DNA from: Bacteroidales bacterium UBA1736 | Lineage (GTDB): Bacteria > Bacteroidota > Bacteroidia > Bacteroidales > UBA932 | Assembly (NCBI GenBank): GCA_002315825.1 | Contig: DCIC01000081.1 | Span: 1 to 17,134 of the forward strand | Direction of reading: 5' to 3' | Length of the DNA: 17,134 nucleotides | Shown: positions 15,349 through 17,134 of the stretch, piece by piece | Layout: each line of letters opens with the position of its first letter | Numbering within the stretch: position 1 is the first letter of the stretch | Translations under genes and position numbers: made by a program | Notes under the pieces: generated by a model | Databases searched by the model: none | The model's input: only the letters and a program-made list of their open reading frames with translations | Told to the model about the DNA's origin: nothing

Positions 15349-16165
15349 AGAGCTTCTTTATTAGTTGTTTGTGTTTGTGTACCGTATTGAACAATGCTTC
15401 AATGTGCACCTTTGTCTCGACACCTTCGACATTGGGATAGACCTGGATGAAGCCTCCGGGAAGCTGCTCGTTGTAAAGAGCATCGGGATTGAGCTGATTG
15501 CTGTAGTCAAAATAGAGCTTCTCGGTAATACGTTCGAGCGAGGCATTGAGAAGGACTTCCTGTCTGTCCAGAATAATGATGGGATCAATGATATTCTCCA
15601 AATCCCTGACCTGATGAGTGGAAATCACAATAACAGAATCATCTCTTGTATATTTTGTCACGGCCTTCCTGAACTGGGCTTTGGAAGGAATGTCCAGACC
15701 GTTTGTTGGCTCGTCAAGGTATAGGTTCTTGACCCCCGAAGCCAAAGCGAACGCTATGTGGGTCTTCTTGAGCTGCCCCAAGGACATCTTGTTCATTTTC
15801 TGATCGGTAGAAGTTTCAAACTCCTGCATAATGGCTCTGAAGTTATCCAGGCTGAAATTGGGCCAGAATATCCCTGCAGACTTGGCAAAGTGTTCGGCCG
15901 TTTCACCTCTCGCCTCGACTTCATCGGGAAGATAATACTGGTCATTAAGAAGTTCCACACTACGGGAATATGGATTGAGGCCATCCACTGATATTGTGCC
16001 TGATTCGCATTTCTTCAAGCCGGCAAGAAGAGTCAGAAGCGTGGTCTTTCCCACGCCATTCTCACCTAGAAGGCCATAGATATGCCCATCCTCAAGCGTC
16101 AAAGAGATATTCTTCAACACGGGTGTCTTCCCGAAACTGAAAGCTAGATTGTCTATTTTTATCAT
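15341..16165 (-). CDS. ABC transporter ATP-binding protein
   Basis: Protein of 274 residues from ATG 16165. Features in order: Walker A GENGVGKT at 34-41, a Q-loop near Gln76, the signature MSLGQLKK at 127-134 in place of LSGGQ, Walker B NLYLDEP at 147-153, a D-loop NGLD, and the H-loop His184. A C-terminal extension of about 80 residues follows. It hydrolyses ATP to power the membrane protein encoded next, which overlaps it by 8 bases. The in-frame TTG at 16198 is rejected: it would lie inside the -7 promoter element, and the ABC domain begins naturally at MIKIDNLAF. It is the first gene of the ATPase, permease, GntR, head-GIN operon. Confidence 0.94.
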   Translation of the reverse strand: MIKIDNLAFSFGKTPVLKNISLTLEDGHIYGLLGENGVGKTTLLTLLAGLKKCESGTISVDGLNPYSRSVELLNDQYYLPDEVEARGETAEHFAKSAGIFWPNFSLDNFRAIMQEFETSTDQKMNKMSLGQLKKTHIAFALASGVKNLYLDEPTNGLDIPSKAQFRKAVTKYTRDDSVIVISTHQVRDLENIIDPIIILDRQEVLLNASLERITEKLYFDYSNQLNPDALYNEQLPGGFIQVYPNVEGVETKVHIEALFNTVHKHKQLIKKLYE

Positions 16166-16171
16166 CTCTTG

Positions 16172-16193
16172 GTGTATTAGTTTAATAGTACAC
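16172..16193. promoter_or_regulatory. Candidate GntR (YtrA-type) operator in the ABC operon promoter
   Basis: Imperfect inverted repeat GTGTATTA, six bases (GTTTAA), TAGTACAC; seven of eight positions pair. It spans the expected transcription start, directly downstream of the -7 element and 6 bases before the ATPase ATG. Its GT...TA...AC pattern agrees with the general form reported for GntR-family sites. Binding by the operon's own GntR protein is inferred, not shown. Confidence 0.5.
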
Positions 16194-16195
16194 TG

Positions 16196-16226
16196 CAAAT
16201 GTAATAATAATTCTCATTCTTCCAAA
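16196..16226 (-). promoter_or_regulatory. Promoter of ABC/GntR/head-GIN operon
   Basis: On the minus strand: -33 TTTG (16226-16223), 19 bases, -7 TACATTTG (16203-16196), an exact consensus match. The predicted start falls near 16189, within the inverted repeat listed separately, giving a leader of about 25 bases. Confidence 0.7.
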
Positions 16227-16240
16227 AAAAATTAAGAAGT

Positions 16241-16259
16241 TGTTTTGAAAATCAAAACA
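16241..16259. promoter_or_regulatory. Perfect palindrome over the GSCFA gene -33 region
   Basis: TGTTTTGA, three A, TCAAAACA: eight-base perfect arms. It covers the -33 element (TTTG at 16244-16247) of the plus-strand promoter and part of its spacer. The position suits a repressor or activator site. It shares no sequence with the inverted repeat at 16172-16193, so a different regulator is likely. Confidence 0.4.
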
Positions 16260-16272
16260 GCTTCTAACTTTG
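16244..16272 (+). promoter_or_regulatory. Candidate GSCFA gene promoter
   Basis: The -7 element TAACTTTG (16265-16272) matches TAnnTTTG exactly. A TTTG lies 17 bases before it (16244-16247), slightly shorter than usual spacing. The ATG begins 4 bases after the -7 element, which predicts a transcript with little or no leader. Confidence 0.5.
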
Positions 16273-16276
16273 CGAT

Positions 16277-17134
16277 ATGAATTTTATGACAGAAATAGCT
16301 CTCGGGAAGAGCGGTATATCTATCAGCTACAATGACAGGATCACCATTCTGGGCAGTTGTTTTGCGGATTCGGTGGGATTGCGGATGCAAAATGCGGGTT
16401 TTAAGTGCAAAGTCAATCCTTTCGGTACCCTGTACAACCCCCTATCCATTATTGACGGGCTTGACAGGCTGGAGAGCGGAGAGGAATTCTCTTCTGCTGA
16501 CTGCATTGAAATGGGGGCGGGAGCCGGGATGATATGTTCCTTCCACCACCACACGCGTTTCGCAAGGCTCACGGAGGAAGAGTTTCTTCAGAATGCCAAC
16601 AATGAGCTCAAGGATGCAAGTGCTTTTTGGAAGAAGAGCAACAAAGTCATTATTTCACTGGGGACTGTTTACTGTTACTATAGAGAAGGGAAAGTCGTTT
16701 CCAACTGTCTCAAACGTCCATCTTCAGAATTTGAGAGAAAACCGCTTTCCATATCCGAGACAGAAAGCATCATAAAGTCTATCCCCGAAAGATGGCCCGA
16801 CAAAGATTTCATTTTCACCGTCTCCCCCATCAGGCATCTTTCCGATGGAGCTCACCTCAACCAGTTAAGCAAATCTACGCTCCTGCTATCAGTGCGCTCA
16901 GTGGAGGAAATGAAAAATGTAGAATATTTCCCTGCTTACGAAATCGTTCTTGACGAGCTGAGGGATTACAGATTCTACGCGGAAGATATGACTCACCCTA
17001 CATCTCAGGCTGCTGATTATATCTGGGAGAAATTCGTCAGCTTCGCAGTCCCCTCCTCGGAGCACGAGCGCATCCACAAGGAAGAAAAATTGGCCCGGGC
17101 AGCAATGCACAAGGCCAATCTCTATTCTAAATAA
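16277..17134 (+). CDS. GSCFA domain-containing protein (SGNH-hydrolase-like)
   Basis: Complete protein of 285 residues whose TAA is the last codon of the window. The name-giving motif is at 26-30 (TILGSCFADSVG). Further family features are NPFGTLYNP near 47-55, SFHHHTRFA at 88-96, SLGTVYCYY at 127-135, SPIRHLSDG at 183-191 and DMTHP at 237-241. GSCFA proteins are related to SGNH/GDSL hydrolases, with Ser27, Asp237 and His240 as plausible catalytic residues, but no substrate is established. There is no signal peptide, so it is probably cytoplasmic. ATG 16277 was preferred over the in-frame ATG 9 bases later because of the promoter position and family N-termini. It is divergent from the ABC operon, with 111 bases between the start codons. 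Confidence 0.93.
   Translation: MNFMTEIALGKSGISISYNDRITILGSCFADSVGLRMQNAGFKCKVNPFGTLYNPLSIIDGLDRLESGEEFSSADCIEMGAGAGMICSFHHHTRFARLTEEEFLQNANNELKDASAFWKKSNKVIISLGTVYCYYREGKVVSNCLKRPSSEFERKPLSISETESIIKSIPERWPDKDFIFTVSPIRHLSDGAHLNQLSKSTLLLSVRSVEEMKNVEYFPAYEIVLDELRDYRFYAEDMTHPTSQAADYIWEKFVSFAVPSSEHERIHKEEKLARAAMHKANLYSK

Noticed and set aside
16166..16198. TTG start extending the ABC ATPase by 11 residues
   Set aside because: The codon lies inside the perfect -7 promoter element, upstream of the predicted transcription start.
1..17134. Mobile element, prophage, CRISPR array or defence system
   Set aside because: No transposase, integrase, phage structural gene, regularly spaced repeat array or known defence domain was found on either strand.

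Overview
The window looks like chromosomal DNA of a member of the Bacteroidales (phylum Bacteroidota). Evidence: SecA and Ffh sequences of Bacteroides type, families concentrated in this group (GSCFA, DUF4493/DUF6359-like and head-GIN/DUF2807 lipoproteins), and repeated examples of the Bacteroidota promoter (TTTG, about 19 bases, TAnnTTTG). Genus and species cannot be fixed from the sequence alone. Almost everything is coding and the genes sit tightly together. No non-coding stretch exceeds 300 bases; the longest, 9179-9426, holds a promoter, a candidate small RNA with its terminator, and a weak second promoter.

Layout. (1) 1-2212, minus: the N-terminal two thirds of secA, cut by the window edge, with its own promoter. 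(2) 2348-7959, plus: a five-gene cell-surface polysaccharide operon, each gene overlapping the next by 4-7 bases: a Wzx-like flippase, a 4Fe-4S FrhB/FdhB-like protein, a polysaccharide pyruvyl transferase family protein, a GT4 and a GT2 glycosyltransferase. No polymerase, priming transferase or sugar-nucleotide gene is present. (3) 7964-8034, minus: tRNA-Gly(CCC), tail to tail with that operon. (4) 8093-9178, minus: a DUF4493 + DUF6359-like lipoprotein. Upstream of it lies a short transcription unit (about 9289-9360) with a perfect promoter and a strong intrinsic terminator, read as a small RNA or an attenuated leader. (5) 9427-13000, minus: ffh, trpB2, cdd and a YccF-family gene, probably one operon from a promoter at 13028-13058. 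(6) 13142-13537, plus: a small AraC-type HTH protein. (7) 13545-16165, minus: an operon of ABC ATPase, ABC membrane protein, YtrA-type GntR regulator and a head-GIN lipoprotein. Its promoter carries an inverted repeat at the expected start of transcription. (8) 16277-17134, plus: a complete GSCFA-domain protein whose promoter suggests a leaderless or nearly leaderless mRNA and carries a perfect palindrome.

How the parts may work together. SecA and SRP Ffh are core protein-export components that flank the polysaccharide operon here. The five surface genes form a coherent glycan assembly and export unit that must borrow its polymerase and lipid-linked starter from elsewhere. The GntR/ABC/head-GIN operon resembles a self-regulated envelope-response unit. 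Nothing in the window is a clear novel defence or mobile system: no transposase, integrase, CRISPR or phage gene was seen. The observations most worth following are the small RNA or attenuator at 9289-9360, the candidate operator in the ABC operon, the GSCFA promoter, and the Fe-S enzyme inside a polysaccharide operon.
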